From the NCBI RefSeq assembly GCF_009363655.1, contig NZ_CP045393.1, forward strand, positions 3,038,001-3,102,000: a stretch of DNA of 64,000 bases, written 5' to 3'. Position 1 is the first letter of the stretch. The number at the start of each line of letters is the position of its first letter. Source of the stretch: Roseovarius sp. THAF27. GTDB lineage: Bacteria > Pseudomonadota > Alphaproteobacteria > Rhodobacterales > Rhodobacteraceae. A program made the position numbers and the translations under genes. Below are positions 1-8,736 of this stretch, one piece after another. The notes under the pieces were generated by a model, which worked only from the letters and a program-made list of their open reading frames with translations, did not search any database and was not told the DNA's origin.

Positions 1-553
1 TGCCCGGCGTGTGTATCGCCGAATGATAGTGACCCGATCCGGTAATTGATTGGATTTCATCCCGCGCAACCCAGCGGTGCGATTTACCAATCTGAGTCAA
101 TGCGTTGGACATATCCTCAAGGCAGCGACGCCCTCTATCCGTCGCCGCGGCATGATACTTGCCAGACGGATCCCATTCACAGGAGACACCAAGCTCTTCC
201 ACAGAGGCACGCATGTAGGCAATGCCCTCGGTGTTGACGTGGTATTCTTCCTCGTTGCCTTGGCGATCTTCGGCAAAATGCTTGTTGCGCGGATTGTGTG
301 CCAGATCGATGGCAAACCCTGCACAGCGGCCGGCCGCTCCATCACCAATGCGCCCGGCATCGACCAGGACCACGCGAGCTTCGGGCGCCAGCTCACCCAA
401 ACGGCGAGCTGCGTGAACGCCCATCCAGCCTCCTCCGACCACCAGGTAATCGCAGGTGATATCGGAGGCGAGGCTGAGCGCGTCAGAGCGGTCACCCAAG
501 GCCGCATACCACCCAGAGCGCGTCGGCTCCATATGAACAGGCATGATTTCCAT
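1..553 (-). CDS. FAD-dependent oxidoreductase, DAO family (N-terminal part, runs off window)
   Basis: Translating the minus strand from an ATG at 553 gives an open frame of 184 codons that runs past base 1. About 35 residues in it reads DYLVVGGGWMGVHAARRLG, a glycine-rich dinucleotide-binding fold, followed by VVLVDAGRIGDGAAGRCAG. This is the usual start of D-amino-acid-oxidase-type flavoproteins that oxidise amines or amino acids (the family that includes PuuB-like oxidases). A second ATG at 544 is also possible; neither has a strong Shine-Dalgarno. It is divergent from a GcvA-like LysR gene 70 bp away, which suggests local control. Substrate and C-terminal domain cannot be judged because the gene is cut by the window edge. 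Confidence 0.85.
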   Translation of the reverse strand, partial: MEIMPVHMEPTRSGWYAALGDRSDALSLASDITCDYLVVGGGWMGVHAARRLGELAPEARVVLVDAGRIGDGAAGRCAGFAIDLAHNPRNKHFAEDRQGNEEEYHVNTEGIAYMRASVEELGVSCEWDPSGKYHAAATDRGRRCLEDMSNALTQIGKSHRWVARDEIQSITGSGHYHSAIHTPG

Positions 554-623
554 GCCCACTGTTTATCTTTTGCAGGTTCCTCTCTGTAGACTTTAAATCT
601 TCATACACCTATAAACTCAATTT
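554..623. promoter_or_regulatory. Divergent promoter region, oxidoreductase / LysR regulator
   Basis: This is a 70-bp A/T-rich gap between two divergent starts. It is the expected place for a LysR-type binding site controlling both genes. I could not single out a convincing operator. Confidence 0.4.
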
Positions 624-1517
624 ATGTCTGGACTCAGAAAACTCCTCCCTTCGGCCAATGCACTTCTTGTCTTTGAGGCTGCTGCACGGCTGCACAGCTT
701 CAAAGGGGCTGCAGAGGAATTGAACGTGACCCAACCAAGCGTCAGCCACACCATCAAGTCGATTGAGGCGCGCTTGGGAACGCAACTCTTTGAACGAGGG
801 AATCGCGGGGTTCGTCTAACCAGGGCGGGATCGGAATTGATGGCCGATCTAAGCCCAGCCCTACGCCAGATCGAATCCAGATTGCGTGCAATAGCGGATC
901 GTGAGGGTCACACGATTACCGTCGCCGCATCGACGTCAGCGTCGGCGCAATGGCTTTTGCCCACAACGGCCCAGTTTCAGAGAGCTCACCCCGGTGTAAG
1001 TGTCCGGATATTGACGACAGACCGGAACGTCGAACCAGGGGACGGTGTCGACCTGACTATCAGGCGGGGCCCGGCGGACTGGGACAGAGCGAACTGTTGG
1101 CGGATTTCCGAAGAGATACTCTACACGATCTGCAGCGCCAGTTATCTTGAGAAGTCAGGTCCAGTACGCGGCCTCGAAGATCTAATGAACCACTCCATCA
1201 TCCACAATGCCGAACCGTATCGCAACCGCATGCAGTGGAAGGAATGGCTAAGCCTTCAGGGGCATAATTTGACGCTGCCCGAAACATTGACGTTGAATGA
1301 TTATCAGTTGGTCATCCAGGCGTGCATTGCCGGAGAAGGTATAGCCTTGGGTTGGTCGTTTACGACGCAGAGACTCGTCGACCAGGGAATACTGTTGAAG
1401 CCGCTGGACAACGAAGTTGTCACCGATCATGCCTTCTATGTCCTCGGACCGAAATACGCAGAGCTATCCCGCAATAAGATGCGCTATATCAATTGGATAA
1501 GCAACCACGCCGCTTAG
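624..1517 (+). CDS. LysR-family transcriptional regulator, GcvA-like
   Basis: The 297-aa length is typical for LysR regulators. Residues about 8-66 form the winged helix-turn-helix (FKGAAEELNVTQPSVSHTI, then RLGTQLFERG), and the rest is the periplasmic-binding-like effector domain. The start PSANALLVFEAAARLHSF is typical of the GcvA subgroup, common in Rhodobacterales next to amino-acid or amine catabolic genes. It is divergent from the truncated FAD oxidoreductase and likely regulates it. The effector is unknown. Confidence 0.9.
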   Translation: MSGLRKLLPSANALLVFEAAARLHSFKGAAEELNVTQPSVSHTIKSIEARLGTQLFERGNRGVRLTRAGSELMADLSPALRQIESRLRAIADREGHTITVAASTSASAQWLLPTTAQFQRAHPGVSVRILTTDRNVEPGDGVDLTIRRGPADWDRANCWRISEEILYTICSASYLEKSGPVRGLEDLMNHSIIHNAEPYRNRMQWKEWLSLQGHNLTLPETLTLNDYQLVIQACIAGEGIALGWSFTTQRLVDQGILLKPLDNEVVTDHAFYVLGPKYAELSRNKMRYINWISNHAA

Positions 1518-1826
1518 GTGAGACGATTGGAAGAAAACGGATTACGTCATTCGATCTATGCCCAGCGTCCCGATCTGCCATTTTCTTAGAAAAGACGGGC
1601 GACAAAACCCGCCAACCAAGTATCTGGTTTTCTGACCAAAAGCGGTTTGATCTTAATTGAGTGGATCACCTTTGTGAGCGCGGGAAGAGCCGTAGATCGA
1701 AGAACAGAAGATTTGTAGATGCAAGTGAAATCCTTCGTTTGCGGCGATACTTGGCGAGCTCGGGATGACTGCTTGGCGGTCGCTCAACTGCTTGAGCTGC
1801 GGTATGGAGACACTCCCGCAGGCCGG
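1518..1826. other. Intergenic, no feature seen
   Basis: About 310 bp between the LysR gene and the convergent RES toxin gene. No coding frame, RNA or strong terminator hairpin was recognised. Confidence 0.5.
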
Positions 1827-2486
1827 TCAGGTCTGGATACTATACCCAAGTGTACTTGCGGCTTGTATCAGGCCTGACCGCAGCACAGTGTGACTCAAGG
1901 GCGTGTCCACAACAGGCGTTGCTGGCATCCCAGACCTGCTGCGCTCATAAAGCGCCAGCGACAGACTACTGCCGCCGGACATTGCGGATCGATAGAACAA
2001 CCCATCCAAGTTCGGATAGGCGTCGTCAAAATCCGGGCTCCATTCTTTCGTGATTGCCCTTGGCCCGCTGGACAGGCTGGCCGACGCTCCCACCCGCGTT
2101 GTCCAATGCCCGGTCAAATCGAAAAGTGAGATTTCGCGGGTGATCTGGAAGACCGTCAAACGGGGACCTCCTGCCCTCAGGTCGATCGTTCTGGTATCTT
2201 GGAAGACTTCGGCCAGCGCCGATGTGAATGCATGGGGATCCAGTGCCCTTTCTATACCGTAAAGTATCGCCCGGGCTCCATTGGTCGGTCGTCCTGAGGG
2301 ATCCGGCAGATGATGGTCGAACTGGGAGTTGGTCGGTCCAAAATTCCGAAAATGCGCAAATCCGGACGCGTATTTGCTCCCAGAAAACCAGATGCGCACG
2401 ATCTCTGAGCCGGCGAGAAGGGTGTGCACGGCTGGCGGTATCGCCGCAAGCGAAGACGTACCAGGAGAACGTGGCAAATGGTCCAT
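1827..2486 (-). CDS. RES-domain toxin of a RES-Xre type toxin-antitoxin pair
   Basis: This 219-aa protein shows the RES fold in order: an early Arg (VRIWFSGSKY, about residue 31), a central ARAILYG followed by SALAEVFQDT with the conserved Glu, and a late DGLFYRSAMSGG containing Arg-Ser, where the family's Ser lies. Characterised RES toxins are NAD+-degrading enzymes related to ADP-ribosyltransferases that stop growth when the antitoxin is lost. The start lies 17 bp after the stop of the antitoxin gene, so the two are one operon in the usual antitoxin-toxin order. All three signature residues seem present, so it may be active. Confidence 0.8.
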   Translation of the reverse strand: MDHLPRSPGTSSLAAIPPAVHTLLAGSEIVRIWFSGSKYASGFAHFRNFGPTNSQFDHHLPDPSGRPTNGARAILYGIERALDPHAFTSALAEVFQDTRTIDLRAGGPRLTVFQITREISLFDLTGHWTTRVGASASLSSGPRAITKEWSPDFDDAYPNLDGLFYRSAMSGGSSLSLALYERSRSGMPATPVVDTPLSHTVLRSGLIQAASTLGYSIQT

Positions 2487-2503
2487 GAACAGAGTGCTCT
2501 CGG

Positions 2504-3151
2504 TCAGAGGCTGCTGAGGATGCTCTCAATGATAGCTGGATCATGGCCTTCGATGAGCCAATCCCGAGGCGAAAACCCATCGAGATCTTCACGCGGAGTT
2601 CTGAAAAACCTATGCATGGCCTGCGCGGAGACCTGGCGACCAGCGGCCAGAAGAGTGCGACCGAGATGCGGTATTTCTCCGGTATCCGTGAATTGAAATA
2701 CCGGAATGAGCCAACCTCGTCCATGGGGCCGAGGAATGGCCATCAGCGAGCCGGCCGAAATACGCTGCCGCAGGCGGGCATCACTGACCTTCATGCGCCG
2801 GGCCGCTTCGGCAAGCGGGATGGCATTTATCGTTAAAATAGCCTTGCCACCCATCCCCTGCAGCACAGGATCCGACCTGTAAAACTCCGCATCAGACATG
2901 GTGTCTACCATGTCGACCCCCGCGCGTCCGAGCGCCATTCTTTCACGCTTACTCAGCGGACTTTCTTCACTCCCGAGCTCGTCGGCCTGTTCAATCATGC
3001 GCGCCGCAACGTGAAGCGCGGCCTCGGCCAGCGCTCTCTTGCCTTCGCTCGCCAAGGCCTCGTCGATCAGGCTTAGATCTTTCTTGGTTCCGCTGGTGAG
3101 GGCGGTCTCGCCATCCTTTTTCGGATGCGAGATCAGAGTCATAAACTGCAT
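2504..3151 (-). CDS. Antitoxin of the RES pair (Xre/MbcA/ParS-like, DUF2384 C-terminus)
   Basis: A longer frame exists, but the ATG at 3151 is preceded by GGAGGT at ideal spacing, giving 215 aa. Residues about 95-140 look like a MerR/excisionase-type helix-turn-helix (IPLAEAARRMKVSDARLRQR then a GWLIP strand). The C-terminus (REDLDGFSPRDWLIEGHDPA) is the MbcA/ParS motif that contacts RES toxins. It probably neutralises the toxin encoded 17 bp downstream and represses the operon. A broken relative is found near 34.7 kb. Confidence 0.75.
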   Translation of the reverse strand: MQFMTLISHPKKDGETALTSGTKKDLSLIDEALASEGKRALAEAALHVAARMIEQADELGSEESPLSKRERMALGRAGVDMVDTMSDAEFYRSDPVLQGMGGKAILTINAIPLAEAARRMKVSDARLRQRISAGSLMAIPRPHGRGWLIPVFQFTDTGEIPHLGRTLLAAGRQVSAQAMHRFFRTPREDLDGFSPRDWLIEGHDPAIIESILSSL

Positions 3152-3314
3152 GGCCACCTCCAAATGAGAGATATAACCGTTAGCTTCCGCAAGTAAAGTA
3201 TCGTAAGCCTTCGTTAGAGAGGACGTTGTTGTGTTGTAGCACCATCCCCAAATGAATGGTTGGCGAGAATATGACGCGCGTCTCGACTTGGCCCGTTGGC
3301 AGCTGCCAACGCTT

Positions 3315-3911
3315 CTATGGACCGATACGAAGTCGTTGCACGAAACCCTCCCCGCTGGCCTTGTCGTAGACATCAAAGCACGGCTGCGCCTTTGGTTGCC
3401 ACACCCGCCCAAATTCCACGGAGCATGACAACGGTGTACCCGGAAAGACAGACAGATCGACATCTCTCCCATACTCGTTCTGGATTTCGTCGAAGGTGCG
3501 CCTGGCAATCTCTCTGAACCGCCGAAGATCGTCCTTGTGCCGAATGATGCCCGCGCAATGTATATTGCTGCTTATCTCCCAGATCGATACATCCGCGCCA
3601 AGAGCCTGCGTCACATCCGCATCGCTAACCTCGTTGGTAATGGAAAGCTTCAAGGCAACCTTTTTCGGGCCAGGAACTCCCTTGTGTCGTGTAAAATGGA
3701 TCTCTTGCCGATCCTCCGGCCAGGACCACTGAACGGGTTCCCTTTGCAACTCGTAGACATCGGCCACCGAGATATCGGATAGCAGCCGCCCCAGCTCCAT
3801 CAGAAGGGGGATCGGGGCGAGGCCGAACACAGAGAGATGCCGGAAATCACCGGCCGCGAACCGGCCAAGCACCTTGCTGGCAAAATCGGCGCGAAGCACG
3901 TCCGGTTGCAC
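3315..3911 (-). pseudogene. SAVED-domain protein fragment (CBASS effector relic), copy 1
   Basis: A 198-codon frame opens with GTG directly after an in-frame TAG. It holds only the C-terminal part of a SAVED domain: a LSVFGLAPIPLLMELGRLL stretch, VYELQREPVQWSWP, LSITNEVSDADV, then the conserved end with FDVYDKASGEGF. SAVED domains bind cyclic oligonucleotides in CBASS effectors such as Cap4, where an N-terminal nuclease or other effector precedes them. Here no effector domain or full sensor half can be read upstream. The same frame continues upstream of the TAG without a recognisable domain, so I read this as an eroded remnant. A diverged second copy lies at 8194-8532. Confidence 0.7.
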
Positions 3912-4279
3912 CTGCTAATAGGAACGCGGCGGATCGAAACCAATAAATCCTTGTCGATCCTGACACTGACGGAGGCTGACATGATGGATCCCGATCTTGG
4001 CGTTCGCGAGCTCCAGGCGATGCACCGGTAAGCCCGAGAGCAGTCCCAACCTCGCAGATGATCAAAGAGCCAGGAAACGTGACTTATCTCATCTCCTTGA
4101 ACCACGAGGGATGTCTTCGTTGACATCCTTGACCAGTGGACGGTCCATCCCTTATTGCATCGGTGTGCGTGCTGCGATGGCGTCGCTTTCCGATACGCAT
4201 CTATCCTGAGACTGAAATCTTGTCCTGAACGCCCGGACATCACTCGCCCGAAACCTTCGGGCGCTTTGCTATTGGAGTG
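3912..4279. other. Decayed 5' region of the SAVED relic and leader of the transporter gene
   Basis: No intact gene is seen. The minus strand may continue the SAVED relic with a TAG at 3915-3917. The right end is the leader of the DMT transporter and includes a GCCCGAA-acc-TTCGGGC hairpin. Confidence 0.4.
4246..4262 (+). terminator. Short stem-loop before the DMT transporter
   Basis: GCCCGAA / TTCGGGC form a perfect 7-bp stem with a 3-nt loop, 17 bp before the transporter start. There is no clear T-run. It could end an upstream plus-strand transcript or act as a leader hairpin. Confidence 0.35.
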
Positions 4280-5257
4280 ATGACCATGACCTTTGATGTG
4301 ACCACGCCCCGTCGTCCGGCGCTCTTTGAGAAAAGCGCGGTGACCGGAATGATATGCATGGCGGCGGCAATGCTGCTTCTTCCTATTGGGGATACATTCG
4401 CCAAGATCCTGACTGGCCATCTCTCCGCAATCGAGGTGACCACCGCCCGCTTGCTGGCCCAGGCCCTGTGCCTGGCCCCTATCGCGATTGTGCTGCGTCA
4501 TCGTCTGCGTGGGCCGATGTTCTCACCGATCGTCGCTCTTTCGGGTGCTCTGGTCATGGTCACCCTGACCAGTCTGATCTGGGCGTTCTCACTCATGCCG
4601 ATCGCCACGGCCATCGCGATCTTCTTCGTCGAGCCGCTGATCCTGACGGCGCTTGTCGGGCCGTTGCTTGGCGAACGGGTCGGACCGCGCCGCATGATTG
4701 CCGTCCTTGTTGGATTGTTCGGAGTGCTGATCATCATCCGGCCCGGCGGAAGTTTTGGCCCAGCGGCCTTCCTGCCGTTGCTGGCAGCTCTGTGCTATGC
4801 GCTGAACATGATCGTTCTGCGCAAAGCCTCTGGGATCCGGTCGAGCCTGACAGTCCAGTGCGGCGCTACCTTCTATGCGTGCCTGGGCCTCGTCGGGATC
4901 TCTCTGGGCCTCGGGGCGGCGGGGCACCTCGAGCCGTCCTTTGCCAACCTGCCAGGCTGGGCATGGGGTGCAATCCTGGCGTCGGGCGGTCTCGCCGCCG
5001 CCAGCTTCATCCTGATTGCCGAAGCCTTCCGTCAGGCCGAAGCGGGTATGCTGGCCCCGTTCCAGTATCTCGAAATCATCGGTGCAACGGCCATGGGCTA
5101 CGTTGTGTTTGCGGACTTCCCGAACGGGCTGACCTGGCTCGGGATCGGAATCATCCTGAGTTCTGGCCTTTATGTGTTCTGGCGGGAGCAAATACCGAAC
5201 AATCGCGCCAGCATTCGTCCGAGAAGACGCCGGACACGCCGAATTAGATCTCGCTGA
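4280..5257 (+). CDS. DMT-superfamily transporter (EamA family)
   Basis: About 325 aa with ten hydrophobic segments arranged as two EamA repeats of five. Typical landmarks are GDTFAKILTG in helix 1-2, a FFVEPLILTALVGPLLGER repeat end, and PFQYLEIIGATAMGYVVFAD in the second repeat. Such inner-membrane carriers export or import small metabolites; the substrate cannot be predicted. ATG at 4280 follows TTGGAG; a GTG at 4277 is also possible. The tail is unusually Arg-rich (RPRRRRTRRIRSR). It sits between two defence-relic zones and looks intact. Confidence 0.85.
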   Translation: MTMTFDVTTPRRPALFEKSAVTGMICMAAAMLLLPIGDTFAKILTGHLSAIEVTTARLLAQALCLAPIAIVLRHRLRGPMFSPIVALSGALVMVTLTSLIWAFSLMPIATAIAIFFVEPLILTALVGPLLGERVGPRRMIAVLVGLFGVLIIIRPGGSFGPAAFLPLLAALCYALNMIVLRKASGIRSSLTVQCGATFYACLGLVGISLGLGAAGHLEPSFANLPGWAWGAILASGGLAAASFILIAEAFRQAEAGMLAPFQYLEIIGATAMGYVVFADFPNGLTWLGIGIILSSGLYVFWREQIPNNRASIRPRRRRTRRIRSR

Positions 5258-5343
5258 TCTCAAGCGCCGGGTGGCATTTGCTTGGCATGCGCCTCGGCGC
5301 GATGCGGTAAGATTTGACGATACCGCACGGGCCTCCACAGTCT

Positions 5344-5433
5344 TCATAGAAGCTTAATTGCTTGATCGGGAAATCTCTGTTTCTTCTTGCCATCCTTATC
5401 GCCAGAGGGCTTCCAGTTTGAAGGTATCGGAAA
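5344..5433 (-). pseudogene. Isolated C-terminal tail of an unknown protein, copy 1 (FPIPSNWKPS)
   Basis: The minus frame reads FPIPSNWKPSGDKDGKKK and ends with a TGA. The same tail, with very similar DNA, recurs at 8533-8679 next to the second SAVED fragment. This copy is cut exactly at the FPIP start and abuts the broken parD. Protein family unknown. By position it may be from the gene that preceded the SAVED gene in the ancestral operon, perhaps the nucleotidyltransferase, but that is a guess. Confidence 0.45.
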
Positions 5434-5441
5434 TTTTTATT

Positions 5442-5758
5442 TTACTTGGACAATGTTCCCGGAACCTCAAGGCCTACCGCAGCTCCGTTCGTACGCAGAT
5501 CGGTGAAGAACGCCTCTTCCTCAAGGCCGGGGTTCGACATCTTCTCCAGGAATGCCTCCGACCAAACTGCTTTTTCTTCAGCGGTCAGCATGCCCATTTC
5601 AAGATCGCCCGCAAGTGCACGCGAGACTTTGGTATGATCGAAACTGCCGGATCTCTCGATGGCACGACCGATCCGCGCTCAATGCATCATCTGTTCGGCA
5701 AGCGACCGTCTCTGGAAACAGCGCGGGCATCATCAGGTAATTTCACAAACTTGGCCAT
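5442..5758 (-). pseudogene. Broken ParD-family antitoxin
   Basis: From ATG at 5758 the frame begins MAKFVKLPDDA. After a frameshift it continues in another frame with RSLAEQMMH, a TGA where the intact relative has Trp, then ARIGRAIERSGSFDHTKVSR, an EEKAVWSEAFLEKMSNP block and a TAA at 5442-5444. It aligns along its length with the intact ParD-like gene at 52479-52838. One frameshift, a small deletion near residue 11 and one nonsense change make it non-functional. No toxin gene is adjacent. Confidence 0.75.
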
Positions 5759-5927
5759 TTCGCATCTCCTGAGCCGAAAGGTGGCGTTTCGCCAATTAAA
5801 TGTCGAGTCACCATTATCGCGACGCAGCATGATACCGCTTTAGAACAGAAAGCTTTGATAGTCGTGATCGCGATCTTCTGGAATTGTCCACGAAACAACC
5901 TCGGCACGGTAGCGGCGATAAGACACC

Positions 5928-6132
5928 ATGGTAGTGAACGAACTTCTTGCCGGTCTCGTCGACTTCCGCGGCGGCGGTGGATGGGCATGGCAACGCTATC
6001 GCAAGCTCGACAAGGGCTTCGAGCGTTCGCAGGCGGCGCAGCCCCGGTCGGACTGCCCAATCTGTGGCAGCGAGGAAACCTGGGCGCTCGGCGACGTCGA
6101 CCCGTTCCCGGATCCTATCGGATTAGTGGCTG
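5928..6132 (+). pseudogene. Zn-motif fragment, possible C-terminus of a ThiF/E1-like protein
   Basis: A short frame reads VVNELLAGLVDFRGGGGWAW then RSDCPICGSEETWALGD, with a single CxxC knuckle. In a second frame a stop overlaps the next relic's ATG as TGATG, suggesting these were consecutive genes of one operon and that this one is now frameshifted. In ubiquitin-like bacterial operons a ThiF/E1-type gene often precedes a DUF6527 gene, which is the only reason for the ThiF suggestion. No adenylation domain is present. Confidence 0.35.
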
Positions 6133-6377
6133 ATGATCGACATTCTGCGGAAGAGCCTCGAGCTCTTCCGTATCATTCCGCGACGCGCCCCGGTTGACAG
6201 GGTAACACCCACACCCCCGAGGCCGGATCAGATCGTGACTGGAGACATGACAATCGTGCGCGATGGCGTTGACAAAATGGGCCAGTTTCCACTGTCCCGG
6301 TGGGTGCGGCGAGACCATCAAGCTGTCCCTCAACAAGAACCGGAAGCCATCTTGCATGTGCAGCGACAATCGTGCGA
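6133..6377 (+). pseudogene. DUF6527-like zinc-motif protein relic
   Basis: It begins MIDILRKSLELFRIIPRRAP with an IVTGDMTIV segment. After a +1 shift near 6265-6280 it continues [19 protein letters not shown] then NKNRKPS. The CPxGCGE knuckle followed by I-x-LSL and a basic RRPSW-like end is the signature I know from DUF6527 proteins, which accompany ThiF/E2/ubiquitin-like operons. The final Trp codon is TGC here, and the frame then runs into the metG start. Frameshifted and 3'-truncated, so a relic. Confidence 0.5.
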
Positions 6378-6386
6378 ATGACAATG

Positions 6387-8099
6387 ATGGCACGGCATCT
6401 GATCACTTCGGCTATTCCCTATATCAACGGCGTCAAGCATCTTGGGAACCTCGTGGGCAGCCAGTTACCAGCCGATCTTTTTGCCCGCTACCAGCGAGCG
6501 CGAGGACACGAAGTGCTCTTTCTCTGCGCCACGGATGAGCACGGCACTCCCGCCGAACTGGCCGCAGCAAAGGCCGGCATGCCTGTGGCTGATTATTGCG
6601 CAGAGATGCACGAAACGCAGGCACGACTTGCCAGGGGATTCCATCTCAGCTTCGATCACTTCGGTCGGTCCTCCAATCCGCAAAACCACAAGCTCACCCA
6701 GCATTTTGCCGGTGTGCTGGCGGAACGCGGACTGATCCGAGAAGTCTCGGAAAAACAGATGTATTCCGCCGTCGATGGCCGCTACCTCCCAGACCGATAC
6801 ATCGAGGGTACATGCCCTGAATGCGGTTTCCAGGATGCCCGTGGCGATCAGTGCGACAATTGCACCAAGCAACTCGACCCTGTGGACCTGATCAGTCCCC
6901 GATCCGTGATATCGGGCTCCACCGATCTTGAGATGCGAGAAACCAAACACCTCTATCTTTGCCAGAGTCAGATTAAGGACGAAATCGAGTCTTGGATCGA
7001 CAGCAAGGTCGACTGGCCGGTTCTTACTACGTCAATTGCAAAGAAATGGCTACATGACGGTGACGGGTTGCAGGACCGTGGCATCAGCCGTGACCTTGAC
7101 TGGGGCATTCCTATCCGGCGCGGTGACGAAGACTGGCCGGGCATGGAAGATAAGGTCTTCTACGTCTGGTTCGATGCACCGATCGAATACATCGCTTGCG
7201 CGCAGGAGTGGGTCGATGCTGGAAAGGGCGATGACTGGGCGCGCTGGTGGCGTACTGACAGGGGCGCAGATGACGTCACCTACACCCAGTTCATGGGCAA
7301 GGACAACGTCCCCTTCCACACCCTTACTTTCCCCTCCACAATTCAAGGATCCGGCGAGCCTTGGAAGCTTGTCGATTACATCAAGTCGTTCAACTACCTG
7401 AACTACGATGGCGGTCAGTTCAGCACTTCCCGCGGGCGTGGTGTCTTCATGGACCAGGCGTTGGAGATTCTTCCCGCTGACTACTGGCGCTGGTGGCTGC
7501 TCTCTCACGCACCCGAAAACTCTGACGCCGAGTTTACCTGGGAAAACTTCCAGGTTTCCGTGAACAAGGATCTCGCTGATGTTCTTGGTAATTTTGTTTC
7601 CCGCGTGACCAAGTTCTGCCGGTCGAAATTCGGTGAAGTTGTGCCCAAGCGCAGTGACATGGGCGAACAGGAAGTTAAGCTGATCTCCGACCTCACGCAA
7701 AGAATTCGAGAATACGAGACTCGTATGGAGGAATATGAGATACGCAAGGCAGCCGGCGCATTACGGGCGGCTTGGATGCTGGGTAATGAATATCTCCAGG
7801 CGGCCGCGCCATGGTCGACCTTCAAGATTGATCCGGAGAAAGCAGCTACACAGATCAGTGTCGCACTCAATCTCATCCGGCTTTACGCAGTGATCTCGTC
7901 ACCCTTCATACCCGAAGCCTCTGGTCGTCTGTTCAAAGTTCTGAAGACAGAAGATGACAGCTGGCCCGACGATGTTGCGGCAGCATTGTACGCCTTGCCT
8001 CAAGACCATGTGTTCGAGGTTCCGGATGTGATATTCCGAAAGATCACCGATGACGAACGCATGGAGTGGCAGGTCCGTTTCATGGGGCAAAACGGGTGA
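6387..8099 (+). CDS. metG: Methionyl-tRNA synthetase, MetG1-type, probable extra copy
   Basis: 570 aa from ATG 6387 (ATGs at 6378 and 6384 are in frame). The HIGH motif is HLGN at residues 18-21 after PYINGVK. The zinc knuckle has Cys 143/146 and 156/159. The KMSKS position reads FSTSR (345-349), so the usual two lysines are absent although the context [19 protein letters not shown] is otherwise canonical. The anticodon-binding helical domain follows ([11 protein letters not shown]...). No C-terminal tRNA-binding extension is present. It charges tRNA-Met with methionine. The location inside a zone of defence relics, overlapping a DUF6527 fragment and with no good ribosome site, argues that this is not the housekeeping copy. 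It may be an inhibitor-insensitive or horizontally acquired version. Confidence 0.9.
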   Translation: MARHLITSAIPYINGVKHLGNLVGSQLPADLFARYQRARGHEVLFLCATDEHGTPAELAAAKAGMPVADYCAEMHETQARLARGFHLSFDHFGRSSNPQNHKLTQHFAGVLAERGLIREVSEKQMYSAVDGRYLPDRYIEGTCPECGFQDARGDQCDNCTKQLDPVDLISPRSVISGSTDLEMRETKHLYLCQSQIKDEIESWIDSKVDWPVLTTSIAKKWLHDGDGLQDRGISRDLDWGIPIRRGDEDWPGMEDKVFYVWFDAPIEYIACAQEWVDAGKGDDWARWWRTDRGADDVTYTQFMGKDNVPFHTLTFPSTIQGSGEPWKLVDYIKSFNYLNYDGGQFSTSRGRGVFMDQALEILPADYWRWWLLSHAPENSDAEFTWENFQVSVNKDLADVLGNFVSRVTKFCRSKFGEVVPKRSDMGEQEVKLISDLTQRIREYETRMEEYEIRKAAGALRAAWMLGNEYLQAAAPWSTFKIDPEKAATQISVALNLIRLYAVISSPFIPEASGRLFKVLKTEDDSWPDDVAAALYALPQDHVFEVPDVIFRKITDDERMEWQVRFMGQNG

Positions 8100-8193
8100 G
8101 TTACGTTTTTGAACCTGCGACAAGGTTTTCAAGCCACTCACGCCTCCCCCGAGAGTGGGTCGCGCCATTTGGAAATGATGTTTTTTCAGTTCG

Positions 8194-8532
8194 TTAATGC
8201 AATCGTGATGTGCGTAGACTTACCCGAACAATTTCCCCGGAGCATGACACCAGCTTGATTGGACAGAGAGACAGATCTACATCTCTGCCATACTCGTTCT
8301 GGATTTTGTCGAAGGTGCGCCAGGCAAACTCCCTGAACCGCCGAATATCGTCGTCGTGCCGGACGGTTCCGGCGCCGAGCGAGCTGTTTCTGAATTCCCA
8401 GATCGATGCTTCCGATCCCAGAGCCTGCGTTACATCCGCAGCGCTGATTTCGTTGGAGATGGAAAGCTTCGGGGCAACCATTTTCGGGCCAGGATAGTCT
8501 GCGTGGAGGCCCAAAACTTGGTCGGGTAACTT
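8194..8532 (-). pseudogene. SAVED-domain fragment, copy 2
   Basis: The minus frame contains LSISNEISAADVTQALGSEA, then DDIRRFREFAWRTFDKIQNE and YGRDVDLSLCP. This aligns residue for residue with the SAVED relic at 3315-3911 (NEYGRDVDLS in both) but is clearly diverged. Both ends are lost: the N-side joins a foreign tail directly at an in-frame TAG and the C-side ends in an unrelated short stretch. A relic of a second CBASS-like effector, not a recent duplication. Confidence 0.65.
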
Positions 8533-8679
8533 CTATTTTTTCTTTCCGCCGTCTTTACCGCTCGAGGGCTTCCAGTTTGAAGGTATCGGAAACGTCTGTA
8601 TGATTTTGATCAACTCATTGATCCTCCGTGTGTCCCGAATAATATCGCAGTCGGCATCACTATGCCAGATCGTAAGCAA
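8533..8679 (-). pseudogene. Conserved C-terminal tail of unknown protein, copy 2
   Basis: A 48-codon open stretch reads LTIWHSDADCDIIRDTRRI, NELIKIIQT, then FPIPSNWKPSSGKDGGKKK and TAG. Downstream of the TAG the same frame continues KLPDQVLGLH into SAVED copy 2. Copy 1 at 5344-5433 has Q where this has the TAG, so the stop may be a nonsense mutation. It lies immediately 5' of the SAVED fragment, the position expected for the gene preceding the effector in a CBASS-type operon. Family not recognised. Confidence 0.45.
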
Positions 8680-8736
8680 TCAAACGTGGATTGCACTTTG
8701 TCGCAATAAAGGTCAGAATATTGCACGGAGTAGCCG

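Noticed and set aside
50..589. Long plus-strand frame opposite the first gene
   Set aside because: The minus strand in this stretch encodes a clear flavoprotein N-terminus with a GxGxxG-like motif; the plus frame is its shadow.
3315..3911. Functional CBASS operon
   Set aside because: No cyclase, no effector domain and no intact SAVED protein are present; only fragments with in-frame stops.
5358..5843. 161-aa plus-strand frame
   Set aside because: It lies antisense to the recognisable ParD pseudogene and shows no protein-like features.
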